This document shows positions 1-9,486 of a stretch of 64,000 nucleotides of DNA, piece after piece. Numbering within the stretch: position 1 is the first letter of the stretch; each line of letters opens with the position of its first letter. The notes under the pieces were generated by a model. The model saw nothing but the letters and a program-made list of their open reading frames with translations. It made no database searches and was not told where the DNA came from. The DNA comes from Marinobacter sp. (lineage in GTDB: Bacteria; Pseudomonadota; Gammaproteobacteria; Pseudomonadales; Oleiphilaceae), in the NCBI GenBank assembly GCA_018402255.1, contig JAGYIS010000009.1, positions 248,001 to 312,000 on the forward strand. The letters are read 5' to 3'. A program made the translations under genes and the position numbers.

Positions 1-859
1 GCTGGTTGATGCTGTCGTAGATCATTTCAAGTTCGGGCAAGCTGCGGGCCCTGAAGTAGCGCCCGCCGGTTTGTTGAGCCATTCGTGTCAGCAGGTTTTC
101 GTCCAGATCCCGGGATGGATTCACTTGTCGAGAGCCAAGCAGGCCGCGCTGAGTCATCGACTCGGCTCCGATGCCCACGGTATAGATGCGAACTCCGGCC
201 GCCTGGGCGATCTCGGCGGCCTTGTCTGGTGCGATCTGCCCAGCCGTGTTGGCGCCATCGGTCAGCATGATGACAACACGTTGTTGCTGTGGGCGATCGC
301 GCAGGCGTTGAATCGACAGGCCGATGGCATCGCCGATGGCGGTTGCCCGGCCCGCCATACCAATACCGGATTCATGCAGCAGGGTGCGCACGGTTTCACG
401 ATCGAAGGTCAGTGGTGCCTGTACGTAGGGTTCGGTGCCGAACAGGATCAGCCCCAGGCGGTCGCCCTCACGGTAATCAATGAAGTCGTCCAGCACCTGC
501 TTTACTGCTTGAAGGCGATTGATGCCGCGCCCTCGAAGCACCATATCCTGCTCGTCCATGCTGGGCGATATGTCTACTACCAGCATCAGATCCCGGCCAC
601 TGACCGGCATCTGAACCTGCTCCCCGACGTGCTGGGGCCGGGCAACGGCCAACACCAGGCACAACCAGGCCGCCAGCAATACCAGTTGTCGCCAGCGGGG
701 TGTGGTCTGCCCCTGGCTACTGACACCGGGCAGGCCGGACAGCCAGTGTCCGACCGGGATCACCGGGGCGTCCACGGCTTGCTTGCCCCGATTCCTGCGG
801 ATTAGTAACAGTGGCGCCAGTGCCAACAGTAACAGCCAGGGATAGGCGAGGTTTATCAT
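1..859 (-). CDS. BatA-like von Willebrand factor A (VWA) membrane protein, 3' end cut by window
   Basis: The frame stays open to the window edge, giving about 286 residues. It starts MINLAYPWLL with a hydrophobic N-terminus and a second membrane stretch (LVLLAAWLCLVLAVA) near residues 55-70, then a VWA domain. The metal-site motif is DISPSMD, followed later by MLTDGANT and YTVGIGAE. This is the family layout of Bacteroides aerotolerance BatA proteins: a short membrane N-terminus and a periplasmic VWA domain that binds divalent metal and partner proteins. Its ATG overlaps the stop of the upstream DUF4381 gene as ATGA, so translation is probably coupled. The C-terminal membrane helix expected for the family lies outside the window. 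The exact client of these MoxR/VWA systems is unknown here. Confidence 0.85.
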   Translation of the reverse strand, partial: MINLAYPWLLLLALAPLLLIRRNRGKQAVDAPVIPVGHWLSGLPGVSSQGQTTPRWRQLVLLAAWLCLVLAVARPQHVGEQVQMPVSGRDLMLVVDISPSMDEQDMVLRGRGINRLQAVKQVLDDFIDYREGDRLGLILFGTEPYVQAPLTFDRETVRTLLHESGIGMAGRATAIGDAIGLSIQRLRDRPQQQRVVIMLTDGANTAGQIAPDKAAEIAQAAGVRIYTVGIGAESMTQRGLLGSRQVNPSRDLDENLLTRMAQQTGGRYFRARSLPELEMIYDSINQ

Positions 860-1323
860 ATCCTTGCCTCCAGCCAGGAAGCAGCGAAACGAAGTGCCTG
901 GGCAGGGTCGGCTGTTGGTCGGGGTTGCCAGGTGCTGGCCACCATGGCCTCCACCACCGGGCGCGACGCAATGCGATCATTTGGGGCGGTGGCCAGCAGG
1001 AAGTCAACCCACTGACTGCCTGACATGGTTTCCGGGTTGCGATCCGGATAAGTCTGGCGGGCAACGCGTTTGAGTAGGGCGTTGAGTTTGCAGAACCAGT
1101 CAGGCTCGTTACTCGCAGAGCGCTCCAGGTCGATCAGTATGGCTTTGGCTTGACGCTGCCAAAGGGTGTTGCGCCGATGTCTGTGCCAGAGCAAAGCCAG
1201 GACGATGACAACGACAAGCACGAGCGCGGCAACAAGCCACCAACCCGGCGCGGGTGGCCAAAAGCCTCCGTGCTCGGGGAGATGAATATCACGCAGCTGG
1301 GCCAGTGGGTCCTGTCCGTTCAT
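856..1323 (-). CDS. DUF4381 small membrane protein of MoxR/VWA operon
   Basis: This is 155 aa, starting MNGQDPLAQLRDIHLPE. A proline-rich stretch (GFWPPAPGWW) precedes one strong transmembrane helix (LVAALVLVVVIVLALLW) near residues 25-42, and the rest is a basic, cytoplasmic-looking helical domain. The LRDIHLP...PPAPGWW pattern is typical of DUF4381, found between DUF58 and VWA genes in proteobacterial MoxR operons. I chose this ATG over the 33-residue upstream extension because it makes an ATGA overlap with the DUF58 stop and fits the family start. Its molecular role is unknown; the context suggests a membrane partner of the VWA proteins. Confidence 0.82.
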   Translation of the reverse strand: MNGQDPLAQLRDIHLPEHGGFWPPAPGWWLVAALVLVVVIVLALLWHRHRRNTLWQRQAKAILIDLERSASNEPDWFCKLNALLKRVARQTYPDRNPETMSGSQWVDFLLATAPNDRIASRPVVEAMVASTWQPRPTADPAQALRFAASWLEARI

Positions 1324-2258
1324 CCTATGCGCCCTCCCGGGCCGAGCAGCAGGCGCAGGGCGGCGGCGGGTTCTTGATGGGTCATAACGGTTGCGGCCTG
1401 GACGCCGGCAGTGCGAAAACACTCAGCAAGCTGTTGCTCATGGCTGGCTACTTTGTCGCGCCAGGCTTTTTGAAACGAAGGGTTGGACGCATCAAACCAG
1501 ATGGGCCCGTCTGGGCCGGCCACCGCAAACTTGCCGCTGGCTGGAAGTTCGCTCTCCAGTGGGTCGAGTATCCGAATAGCGCTAACGCTGTTGTGGCGCG
1601 CCAGGGCACCGAGCAGGCTGGTGGTGGATTCGGTCAGGTTTATGAAGTCACTGATGACAAAAATCCGGCTGCCGGTATGGGCAACTCGTCGGGCCTCTGC
1701 CAGGGCAGTATCCAGCCGGTTGGCTGGCGAGTGTTCGTTGGCCGGCGGGGTGCCTGCCTGATGCTGCAGGTTAGCGAGTTGATCGAGCAGGCGTAGCACA
1801 GATTTCCGGCGTCTTGCGGGGCGCAGCACATCAAGCTCCCGGCCATTGAATATCAGTCCGCCAACCTGATCGCCGGCCCACAACGCGAGCCAGGCAAGAA
1901 TGGATGTGATCTGGGCGCAGCGGACCTGCTTGTAGGCTCCGGTGCTGGCAAAAAAAAGCGTTGGCCCAAGATCCGCAATCAGCAGCACCGGCCGCTCCCG
2001 CTCTTCTTCATACAGCTTGGTGTGAGGGGATTGGCGCCGGGCGGTTACCCGCCAATCGATACTGCGAATGTCATCCCCCGGCTGGTACTGGCGAACCTCC
2101 GCGAAGGTCATACCCCGGCCCCGTTGACGGGATTGCCTCAGGCCGGACTGTCGCGACCGGACCGGGCGTGCCGACGGAAGTTTGAGCGCTCGTGCATCGG
2201 CCTGCAGACGAACAAGGTCCTGCAGCGCGATGTGGGTGGCGGGGGATAGGTTAGCCAT
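1320..2258 (-). CDS. DUF58 domain protein
   Basis: At 312 aa it carries the DUF58 signature near residues 49-75 (FAEVRQYQPGDDIRSIDWRVTAR). A VWA-like fold follows, with LLIADLGPTLFF in place of a canonical metal site and ISDFINL later. No membrane helix is visible, so it is probably cytoplasmic or peripheral. DUF58 proteins are encoded next to MoxR ATPases in most proteobacteria, and the set is linked to envelope stress and metal or cofactor insertion, but no specific substrate can be read here. It lies 32 nt downstream of moxR and overlaps DUF4381 by four bases. Confidence 0.88.
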   Translation of the reverse strand: MANLSPATHIALQDLVRLQADARALKLPSARPVRSRQSGLRQSRQRGRGMTFAEVRQYQPGDDIRSIDWRVTARRQSPHTKLYEEERERPVLLIADLGPTLFFASTGAYKQVRCAQITSILAWLALWAGDQVGGLIFNGRELDVLRPARRRKSVLRLLDQLANLQHQAGTPPANEHSPANRLDTALAEARRVAHTGSRIFVISDFINLTESTTSLLGALARHNSVSAIRILDPLESELPASGKFAVAGPDGPIWFDASNPSFQKAWRDKVASHEQQLAECFRTAGVQAATVMTHQEPAAALRLLLGPGGRIG

Positions 2259-2290
2259 ACTGCCGCTAGTGCCTCCTGCTGCAGATCACG

Positions 2291-3253
2291 TCAGGCTGTC
2301 ACCGGAACCCGGTCTATCAGCCTTTGCAGGACGGTGTCCGCCGTCATACCTTCGGCTTCTGCCTCGAAGGTCAGAAGAATGCGGTGACGAAGTACGTCAA
2401 AGGCGATGGCCCGGACGTCATCCGGGGTCACGTAATCGCGGCCGTCGAGCCAGGCGAGTGCGCGGGCACAGCGGTCCAGGGCAATGGTGCCCCGGGGGCT
2501 GGCGCCGAATGCTGTCCAGCGGGCCAGTTCCGGATCCAGGCTGGCAGCGTCACGGGTAGCCAGGATCAGGGCCAGCAGGTACTGCTCGACCGGTTCAGCC
2601 ATGTAGATGTCTGACACTTCCCGTCGGGCTGACATCACCTGATCCTCTGTTAGACGAATGTCTACGTTCGGGATTCCCTGACGGTAGTCTGCCCGCGCAA
2701 GGTGCAGAATCTGTCGCTCAGCATCGGCAGACGGATAGTCAATCACCACATGCATCAGAAAGCGGTCGAGTTGGGCCTCCGGCAACGGGTAAGTGCCTTC
2801 CTGTTCAATCGGGTTCTGGGTGGCCATCACCATAAACAGCCTGGGCAGTGCAAAGGTTTGCATGCCGACACTGATCTGGCGTTCACCCATGGCTTCCAAC
2901 AGGGCCGATTGGACCTTGGCGGGCGCGCGGTTGATTTCATCTGCCAGCACCAGGTTGTGAAAAATGGGCCCCCGCTGGAATTCAAACAGGCCGGTTTCGG
3001 CCCGGTAGATCTCGCTTCCGGTGACGTCGGAAGGCAGTAAGTCCGGGGTGAACTGAATCCGGTGGAAGTCGCCGACCAGATGCTCGGCAAGCGCTTTGAC
3101 GGCAGTGGTTTTGGCCAGGCCGGGTGCGCCTTCAACCAGCAAGTGACCGTCCGCAAGCAGGGCGATCAGAAGTCGGTCTACCAGCTTGTCCTGGCCGATA
3201 ATCCGGGTGGCGAGTTGGGCTCGAAGGTCACCAAATGTTTGCTGTAACGACAT
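2291..3253 (-). CDS. MoxR family AAA+ ATPase
   Basis: The 320-aa protein has Walker A GAPGLAKTTAV near residue 40, Walker B LVLADEINRAP near residue 103, and sensor-type ATQNPIEQEGTYPLPEAQLDRF. It is full length for the MoxR family, whose members act as ATP-driven chaperones for partner VWA proteins. It is the first gene of a minus-strand operon with DUF58, DUF4381 and the VWA gene. The start ATG at 3253 is separated from the divergent gdhB start by about 175 bases. General family function is certain; the client protein is unknown. Confidence 0.93.
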   Translation of the reverse strand: MSLQQTFGDLRAQLATRIIGQDKLVDRLLIALLADGHLLVEGAPGLAKTTAVKALAEHLVGDFHRIQFTPDLLPSDVTGSEIYRAETGLFEFQRGPIFHNLVLADEINRAPAKVQSALLEAMGERQISVGMQTFALPRLFMVMATQNPIEQEGTYPLPEAQLDRFLMHVVIDYPSADAERQILHLARADYRQGIPNVDIRLTEDQVMSARREVSDIYMAEPVEQYLLALILATRDAASLDPELARWTAFGASPRGTIALDRCARALAWLDGRDYVTPDDVRAIAFDVLRHRILLTFEAEAEGMTADTVLQRLIDRVPVTA

Positions 3254-3429
3254 GAAATATAGAGCTCTTGGTTTTTGATGGTCCAGCGGGCGTGAAACAG
3301 TGTTCTGCCTGAATTGTGCCTAAGTAGTTGCCGCAGTTTTGGCGTCTGGCCGGCAAAAATCAAGGGTTTGACTATGCTTATGTGACGATACCCTGATTAC
3401 GTTTATTTCACACAAACCAGAGGTTGGAT

Positions 3430-6400
3430 ATGAATGCGCTGACAATTGCCAGCAAGGATCAGTTTTTCGAACAGTTGGCCGAGGCATTCTCTGAAAAAAT
3501 TGCGAAAACGGAAGCCAAAAAGATTGCCGAATTTGCCCGGCAGCATTATGCCCATATTCCTCTGGAGGAGTTGGTCAGGCGTCGATTTTCGGACACCTAC
3601 GGTGCCGTTCTGGCGGCCTGGCAGTTTTTGCAAAAACGTAGCCTTGATGAAACCCCGGTATCGGTATTCAATCCGGACCTCGAAAGCGATGGCTGGCAAT
3701 CCACGCACACCGTGATTTTTCTGCTCCACCCCAACATCCCCTTTCTGATTGATTCGCTGCGCATTGCCATCAATCAGCGGGAGATTGGCACACACTCCAT
3801 TCAGCATTCGATTCTTCATGTGGATCGGGACAACACCGGAAAGCTCAAAAAGCTCTATTCAACCAAGAAATCCGGCGCTGGCTCAGCGTATGAAGCCTTC
3901 ATTGTGCTGGAAATTGATCGCCACAGCGCGCCGGAAGATCTTCGCAACCTGGAAGACACTCTGCAGAATGTGCTGCATGAAGTGCGAATTGCGGTTGAAG
4001 ATTTCCCGGTGGTTAAGAACAAGGTCAACGAGATTCTTGCTGAGCTGGACGCAACCACTGCCGGTGTCAGTGAAGAAGGCAAACAAGAGGCACGCGCCTT
4101 CCTGAACTGGCTGGTGGAAGATCACTTCACCTTCCTGGGTTACGACGAATACGACTTTGCCAAAGACAAGCAGGGTATGGTGGTTCGGCGGGTGGAAAAC
4201 TCCGAACTGGGTATTTTGCGGGTCAACAACGAACGTCCTGACCGGGTACGACTGAATGAATTGCCTCAGCGAACCCGGCATGAGATGACGCGCACGGATG
4301 ACATCTTCATCTTTGCCAAGTCTGCCCAGCGTTCCCGGGTGCACCGACCGGCCTACCCCGACTACATTGCCGTCAAGAAATTCAACAGTAAGGGCGAAGT
4401 GGTTGGCGAGCGCCGGTTCCTGGGGTTGTATACGGCCAGGGTTTACAACGAGCGGCCGGATGAAATCCCGCTGTTGCGCCGTAAATTCCAGATCGTGATG
4501 AAACGTTCAGGTTTTATGACGGACGATTACGCCGGCAAAGAGCTGGAGCAGATTCTGACGCTTTACCCCCGGGACGAGTTGTTCCAGATTGAAACCGACG
4601 AGCTGCTCAGGGTGGCCAAGAGCATTCTGTATATCCAGGAGCGCCGCCGGATTGAGCTGTTCATGCGGGAAGACGTTTACGGCCAGTTCGTCACCTGCCT
4701 GGCGTTCTTTCCCCGTGACATCTACAACACCGAACTGCGCCTGAAAGTGGAGCAGGTGCTGCTCGATCGGCTGGAAGCCGAGGACATCGAGTTTGTTACC
4801 CATTTCTCCGAGTCGGTCCTGGCCCGGGTACAGTTCACCATTCGGGTGCCCCAGTTCGAAAACCGGCAGTTACCACTGGCCGAAATCCGCGAGAAGGTGA
4901 TCGAACTGGCTCAGTCCTGGCGCGATGGTCTCTACGATGCACTGAGCGAATCCTACGGCGAAGAACGGGGCAATGACATGTATCGGGTCTGGGCCGGCGG
5001 TTTTCCGGCCAGCTACACCGACATGTTCTCACCCCGGCGAGCAGCCATTGATCTTGAACACATCGTTGCTTCGGCCCGCCACGACGACTTGGCCATGAGT
5101 TTCTATCGAGCGTTGGAGGAAGATGAAAGCACCCTGCATTTCAAACTGTTCTTCCCGGATGAGCCACTGCCGCTGTCGGATGTGATGCCTATTTTTGACA
5201 ACCTCGGTTTCCGGGTGATTGGCGAGCACCCGTTTGAAGTGATAGACCGCACCGGCAAGACCGTCTGGATTCACGATTTTACCTTGCAGGCGCACAAGGG
5301 CAGTGTGGTGGACATTCACCGCATTCGGCCGATCTTCGAGGAACTGTTCCGCCGGGTGTGGCACGGTGAGGCGGAAAACGACGCCTTCAACCGCTTGATG
5401 CTGGTGTCGTACATGAGCTGGCGAGAAATCGCGTTGCTCCGCACGTTTGCGCGCTACATGCGCCAGATTCGCTTCTCCAACAGCCAGACGTTCATTTCCA
5501 ACACCCTCGTCAACCACGTCAACCTGACGCGTTTGTTGCTGGAGTTTTTTGAAGTTCGGTTCAATCCGGACCGATACCAGAGCAAAGGCAAAAGCCAGGC
5601 CGCCCAGCAAAAGCTCGAAATTGAATTCAATGCCGGCCTGGACGAGGTCGAAAACCTCAGTGAGGATCGGGTACTGCGGCTCTACCTGGAGTTGATGCAG
5701 GCCACGCTTCGTACCAACTATTACCAGCCAGACGCGGAAGGGCAGGTCAAACCCTACATCAGTGTGAAATTTGACCCGTCCCGTATTCCGGACATGCCGC
5801 TGCCGATGCCGATGTTCGAGATCTTTGTCTACTCGCCAAGAGTTGAGGGTGTGCACCTGCGCGGCGGCAAAGTGGCCCGCGGCGGGCTGCGCTGGTCGGA
5901 TCGTTTTGAGGATTACCGAACCGAAGTTCTGGGGCTGGTGAAAGCACAGCAGGTCAAGAATGCGGTCATCGTGCCGGTCGGTGCCAAGGGCGGCTTTGTC
6001 GCCAAACGTCTGCCTGACGGGTCTGATCGTGAAGCTTTTCAGGCAGAGGGTATCGCAGCCTACAAAACCTTCATCCGCGGACTTCTGGATATCACCGATA
6101 ACCTGGTGGATTCAGAGATTGCGCCGCCCCAGCGCGTTATTCGGCACGACGAAGACGACCACTACCTGGTAGTGGCCGCCGACAAGGGTACTGCGACCTT
6201 CTCCGACATCGCCAACGGTCTGGCGGCGGATTATGGCTTCTGGATGGGCGATGCGTTTGCCTCGGGCGGCAGTAATGGCTATGACCACAAAAAGATGGGC
6301 ATTACCGCCAAAGGTGCCTGGGTGTCGGTCGAACGCCACTTCCGGGAAATGGGCATCAATCCGGCAGTGGATGAGTTTACCGCCATTGGCGTGGGTGACA

Positions 6401-8310
6401 TGGCCGGTGACGTATTCGGCAACGGGCTGTTGTGCTCCGAGAAAACCCGCCTGGTGGCAGCGTTCAATCATATTCACATATTTGTGGATCCGAACCCGGA
6501 CGCTGAAAGAAGCTATAAGGAGCGCAAGCGGCTGTTTGAACTACCGCGCTCGGCCTGGACCGACTACGACGCCAAGCTGATCTCCAAGGGCGGCGGTGTG
6601 TTCAATCGGACGGCCAAATCCATTCCGGTCAGCGCTGAAATGAAAAAGCTGCTGGGTATCAAATCTGATCGTGTGCCGCCGAACATGCTGATCAGTCATA
6701 TTCTGAAGGCGGAAGCCGATCTACTGTGGGTGGGCGGTATCGGCACCTACGTTAAAGCGGCCTCCGAGAGTCACTCGGATGTCGGCGACAAGGCCAACGA
6801 TGGCCTCAGGATTAACGGGGGAGAGTTGCGCTGCAAAGTGGTCGGTGAGGGCGGCAACCTTGGTTTTACCCAATTGGGACGTATTGAATACGCCCTGAAA
6901 GGTGGCCGACTGAACACAGACTTTATTGATAACTCCGGTGGTGTTGACTGTTCAGACCATGAGGTCAACATGAAGATCCTGCTCAACCGCGCGGTTGCCA
7001 TGGGCGATCTGACTGGCAAGCAGCGTAACACCATGCTGGAGGACATGACCGATGATGTGTCTGCGCTGGTGTTGAAGAACAACTACCGCCAGACCCAGGC
7101 GATCAGTATTGCCAGTGAAGATACGGCAGCACGTCTTGAAGAGTATCGACGGCTGATGAACGCTTTTGAAAACGAAGGAAAGCTGAATCGTGGCCTTGAG
7201 TTCTTGCCGGATGATGAAACCCTCTCGGAGCGCAAACTGGCCAAAAAGGGGCTGACCCGCCCGGAACTGTCGGTACTGATTTCCTACGTAAAAGGCGATC
7301 TCAAGCAAACCCTGATTGACAGTGAGTTGCCGGACGACCCGCTGCTGGCGGGCGAAATGTACAAGGTGTTCCCGAAGGAGTTGACCAAACGGTTCTCCAG
7401 TGAATTGGGTGAGCACCAGTTACGGCGCGAAATCATTGCCACACAAATTGCCAATGACATGGTCAACCACATGGGGATCACCTTTGTGGAGCGGCTGGGT
7501 CAGTCCACCGGGGCCGATCCAGCGTCCATTGCGCTGGCGTGGATTATCGCAAGGGATGTATTTCGTATTGATAACTGGTGGGATCGAATTGAAGCCCTCG
7601 ATTACCATGTTGCCGCCAATGTGCAGATGACGCTGATGCAGGATCTGATGCGTTTGATGCGGCGGGCTGTGCGCTGGCTGTTACGCAATCGACGAGCCGA
7701 GCTCAATATTCAGAACCACATGGAACGCTTTGCCGACAGCGTTTGGGCGATTACTTCAAGCTTGCCTGAGTATCTGGGCGAGCAGGCCTGCGCCAACTGG
7801 ACCAAGCGCCATGAGGATCTGACGACGGCTGGTCTGCCCAAGGACCTGGCAGCCGTGCTGGCGGGCACCGGGTATCTCTATTCATCACTGGGGATTATCG
7901 AAGCGCAGGAAGCGACCGGCATGCCCCTGAAAACCGTCGCCAACCTCTATTACGACCTGGGCGAGCGTCTTGACCTGACCTGGTTTGCCAACTCCATTGC
8001 GGTACTGACCCCCAGTTCCCACTGGCAGGCGTTGGCAAGGGAAAGTTTCCGTGAAGATCTGGACTGGCAGCAAAGAGCGCTGACGACCGGCGTTCTCAAG
8101 TTGGCCAGCAAGGCTGAGGAGGTGCCTGCCTGTGTTGATGCATGGCAAGGCAAGCACCAGCATATGATTGATCGTTGGAAGGCAATGCTGACCGAGCTCA
8201 AGAGTGTCAGAGAACCCGAATATGCCATGTTCTCGGTGGCCTTGCGGGAGCTGCTGGACCTTGCCCAGAGCACCATGCATCAGTCCCCGGATGATGCCAA
8301 GACAAACTGA
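3430..8310 (+). CDS. gdhB: NAD-specific glutamate dehydrogenase, large (about 180 kDa) class
   Basis: This is 1626 aa, the size of the Pseudomonas/Streptomyces L-GDH class that oxidises glutamate to 2-oxoglutarate and ammonia with NAD+. The first half carries the long regulatory region typical of the class. The catalytic GDH core shows GGKVARGGLRWSDR, VPVGAKGGFV, and GVGDMAGDVFGNGLL followed by HIFVDPNPD. A TTG lies two codons upstream, but the ATG at 3430 follows AGAGGTTGG at a normal distance and is preferred. It stands alone in its orientation, divergent from moxR. The role is glutamate catabolism; the class is usually allosterically controlled, which the sequence cannot confirm. Confidence 0.95.
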   Translation: MNALTIASKDQFFEQLAEAFSEKIAKTEAKKIAEFARQHYAHIPLEELVRRRFSDTYGAVLAAWQFLQKRSLDETPVSVFNPDLESDGWQSTHTVIFLLHPNIPFLIDSLRIAINQREIGTHSIQHSILHVDRDNTGKLKKLYSTKKSGAGSAYEAFIVLEIDRHSAPEDLRNLEDTLQNVLHEVRIAVEDFPVVKNKVNEILAELDATTAGVSEEGKQEARAFLNWLVEDHFTFLGYDEYDFAKDKQGMVVRRVENSELGILRVNNERPDRVRLNELPQRTRHEMTRTDDIFIFAKSAQRSRVHRPAYPDYIAVKKFNSKGEVVGERRFLGLYTARVYNERPDEIPLLRRKFQIVMKRSGFMTDDYAGKELEQILTLYPRDELFQIETDELLRVAKSILYIQERRRIELFMREDVYGQFVTCLAFFPRDIYNTELRLKVEQVLLDRLEAEDIEFVTHFSESVLARVQFTIRVPQFENRQLPLAEIREKVIELAQSWRDGLYDALSESYGEERGNDMYRVWAGGFPASYTDMFSPRRAAIDLEHIVASARHDDLAMSFYRALEEDESTLHFKLFFPDEPLPLSDVMPIFDNLGFRVIGEHPFEVIDRTGKTVWIHDFTLQAHKGSVVDIHRIRPIFEELFRRVWHGEAENDAFNRLMLVSYMSWREIALLRTFARYMRQIRFSNSQTFISNTLVNHVNLTRLLLEFFEVRFNPDRYQSKGKSQAAQQKLEIEFNAGLDEVENLSEDRVLRLYLELMQATLRTNYYQPDAEGQVKPYISVKFDPSRIPDMPLPMPMFEIFVYSPRVEGVHLRGGKVARGGLRWSDRFEDYRTEVLGLVKAQQVKNAVIVPVGAKGGFVAKRLPDGSDREAFQAEGIAAYKTFIRGLLDITDNLVDSEIAPPQRVIRHDEDDHYLVVAADKGTATFSDIANGLAADYGFWMGDAFASGGSNGYDHKKMGITAKGAWVSVERHFREMGINPAVDEFTAIGVGDMAGDVFGNGLLCSEKTRLVAAFNHIHIFVDPNPDAERSYKERKRLFELPRSAWTDYDAKLISKGGGVFNRTAKSIPVSAEMKKLLGIKSDRVPPNMLISHILKAEADLLWVGGIGTYVKAASESHSDVGDKANDGLRINGGELRCKVVGEGGNLGFTQLGRIEYALKGGRLNTDFIDNSGGVDCSDHEVNMKILLNRAVAMGDLTGKQRNTMLEDMTDDVSALVLKNNYRQTQAISIASEDTAARLEEYRRLMNAFENEGKLNRGLEFLPDDETLSERKLAKKGLTRPELSVLISYVKGDLKQTLIDSELPDDPLLAGEMYKVFPKELTKRFSSELGEHQLRREIIATQIANDMVNHMGITFVERLGQSTGADPASIALAWIIARDVFRIDNWWDRIEALDYHVAANVQMTLMQDLMRLMRRAVRWLLRNRRAELNIQNHMERFADSVWAITSSLPEYLGEQACANWTKRHEDLTTAGLPKDLAAVLAGTGYLYSSLGIIEAQEATGMPLKTVANLYYDLGERLDLTWFANSIAVLTPSSHWQALARESFREDLDWQQRALTTGVLKLASKAEEVPACVDAWQGKHQHMIDRWKAMLTELKSVREPEYAMFSVALRELLDLAQSTMHQSPDDAKTN

Positions 8311-8375
8311 CTATTGCGTTACGCCGTTGATTCCCGTTCAATTCCGAACAGGAACCAACGGCGGGAGGCGCATGA

Positions 8376-9053
8376 ATGCCACACTTACAACATCTTCTGG
8401 AAAAAAATCGGGCCTGGGCGGACGGGATCAAAGCGGACGATCCGAAGTTTTTTGATCGACTGAAGAACCAGCAAGCCCCTGAGTATCTCTGGATCGGTTG
8501 CGCCGATAGCCGGGTTCCAGCGAACCAGATTGTCGACTTGATGCCCGGTGAACTGTTTGTGCATCGCAACGTTGCGAATGTAGTGGTGCACACAGATTTT
8601 AACTGCCTGTCGGTGTTGCAGTTTGCGATTGATGTACTGAAGGTCAAGCACGTTATGGTGGTTGGCCATTATGGCTGTGGCGGGGTGAAGGCGTCTTTGC
8701 TGAACGAAGGGTTTGGCCTGATTTCCAACTGGCTGCGCCATGTTCAGGACGTGCGGGACCGGCATCAACCGGTACTGGACGCGCTGCCGACCGTGGAGGA
8801 TCAGATCGATCGCCTGTGCGAGTTGAATGTGGTGGAGCAGGTCAGCCATGTCTGTCAGAACAATATCGTTCTGGAGGCCTGGCGTCGTGGCCAGCAGCTC
8901 ACCGTGCATGGATTTGTATACGACGTGGCTGACGGCCTGCTGCGGGATATGGGGCTTGCCATAACTAACGAACATGAACGTGAGCGCGTTCGCCAGAAAA
9001 ACCTGGAAGAGCTGATCCAGCGCCCTGTGCGTTCGGGGCGCCAAAAAATCTGA
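8376..9053 (+). CDS. can: Beta-class carbonic anhydrase
   Basis: It is 225 aa and interconverts CO2 and bicarbonate in the cytoplasm. The zinc ligands sit where E. coli Can has them: Cys42 and Asp44 in CADSR, His98 and Cys101 in GHYGCGG. RNVANVV and the C-terminal helix region are also present. The start is fixed by GGCGGGAGG a few bases upstream; an out-of-frame ATG at 8373 is ignored. It follows gdhB by 65 bases and may be read on the same transcript. Supplying bicarbonate for carboxylations is the usual role. Confidence 0.95.
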   Translation: MPHLQHLLEKNRAWADGIKADDPKFFDRLKNQQAPEYLWIGCADSRVPANQIVDLMPGELFVHRNVANVVVHTDFNCLSVLQFAIDVLKVKHVMVVGHYGCGGVKASLLNEGFGLISNWLRHVQDVRDRHQPVLDALPTVEDQIDRLCELNVVEQVSHVCQNNIVLEAWRRGQQLTVHGFVYDVADGLLRDMGLAITNEHERERVRQKNLEELIQRPVRSGRQKI

Positions 9054-9143
9054 AGCCAACGGTGTCAAAATGTGTCAAAAATTCGTGACGGGTGTCACTT
9101 GTTGACCCATGGCGTCATCACAGTTAGTCATCCTCGCCTCTGA

Positions 9144-9159
9144 TACAGTAGCTACTGTA
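9144..9159. promoter_or_regulatory. Perfect 16-bp palindrome upstream of small ORF
   Basis: TACAGTAGCTACTGTA is a perfect palindrome 19 bases before the start of the small ORF at 9178. Length, symmetry and position suit an operator for a dimeric repressor. It is not a standard LexA box, whose CTGT...ACAG order is the reverse of this one. The binding protein is unknown. Confidence 0.4.
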
Positions 9160-9177
9160 AGAATGAGGGAGATGACC

Positions 9178-9351
9178 ATGAAAGAACTGATGCAAAAGGC
9201 TCTGAGCGTACTCGAAACCCGCAGAAACGCCGGCGCTGCCATGGACAATTCCAGGCAAGACAGCAAGCGCAGCCAGGCGCGCCCCCAAGAAGACTGGGGC
9301 ATGTCCCCGGAAGACGCCTTGCGTGTTGGCACGGTTGCACGCTACAAATAA
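9178..9351 (+). CDS. Small hypothetical protein (57 aa)
   Basis: The ORF begins MKELMQKALSVLETRRNAGAA and ends with SPEDALRVGTVARYK. It is helical and charged, with no membrane segment or recognised domain. The start is chosen because ATGAGGGAG lies six bases upstream; an in-frame ATG two codons earlier is possible. A 16-bp palindrome lies just upstream. Evidence that it is a real gene is the ribosome site, the isolated position between two plus-strand genes and neighbour-like codon use. Function unknown. Confidence 0.45.
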   Translation: MKELMQKALSVLETRRNAGAAMDNSRQDSKRSQARPQEDWGMSPEDALRVGTVARYK

Positions 9352-9486
9352 TTGCGGCGCCTGCCCCCTCCACAGCAACTGCTCGGTCAAGATCATTTCA
9401 CGCCCTGAAAGCGCCGCCGTGGCAGACTCAGGGCCCGTTTCCGGTTAGCATGGCCTGCTTTACTCTTGTTAATGGGCTCGCTATCC

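Noticed and set aside
3424..3429. TTG start of gdhB two codons upstream
   Set aside because: ATG 3430 has the better spaced ribosome site.
9144..9159. LexA/SOS box
   Set aside because: The palindrome has ACAG on the left and CTGT on the right, the reverse of the CTGT...ACAG order expected.
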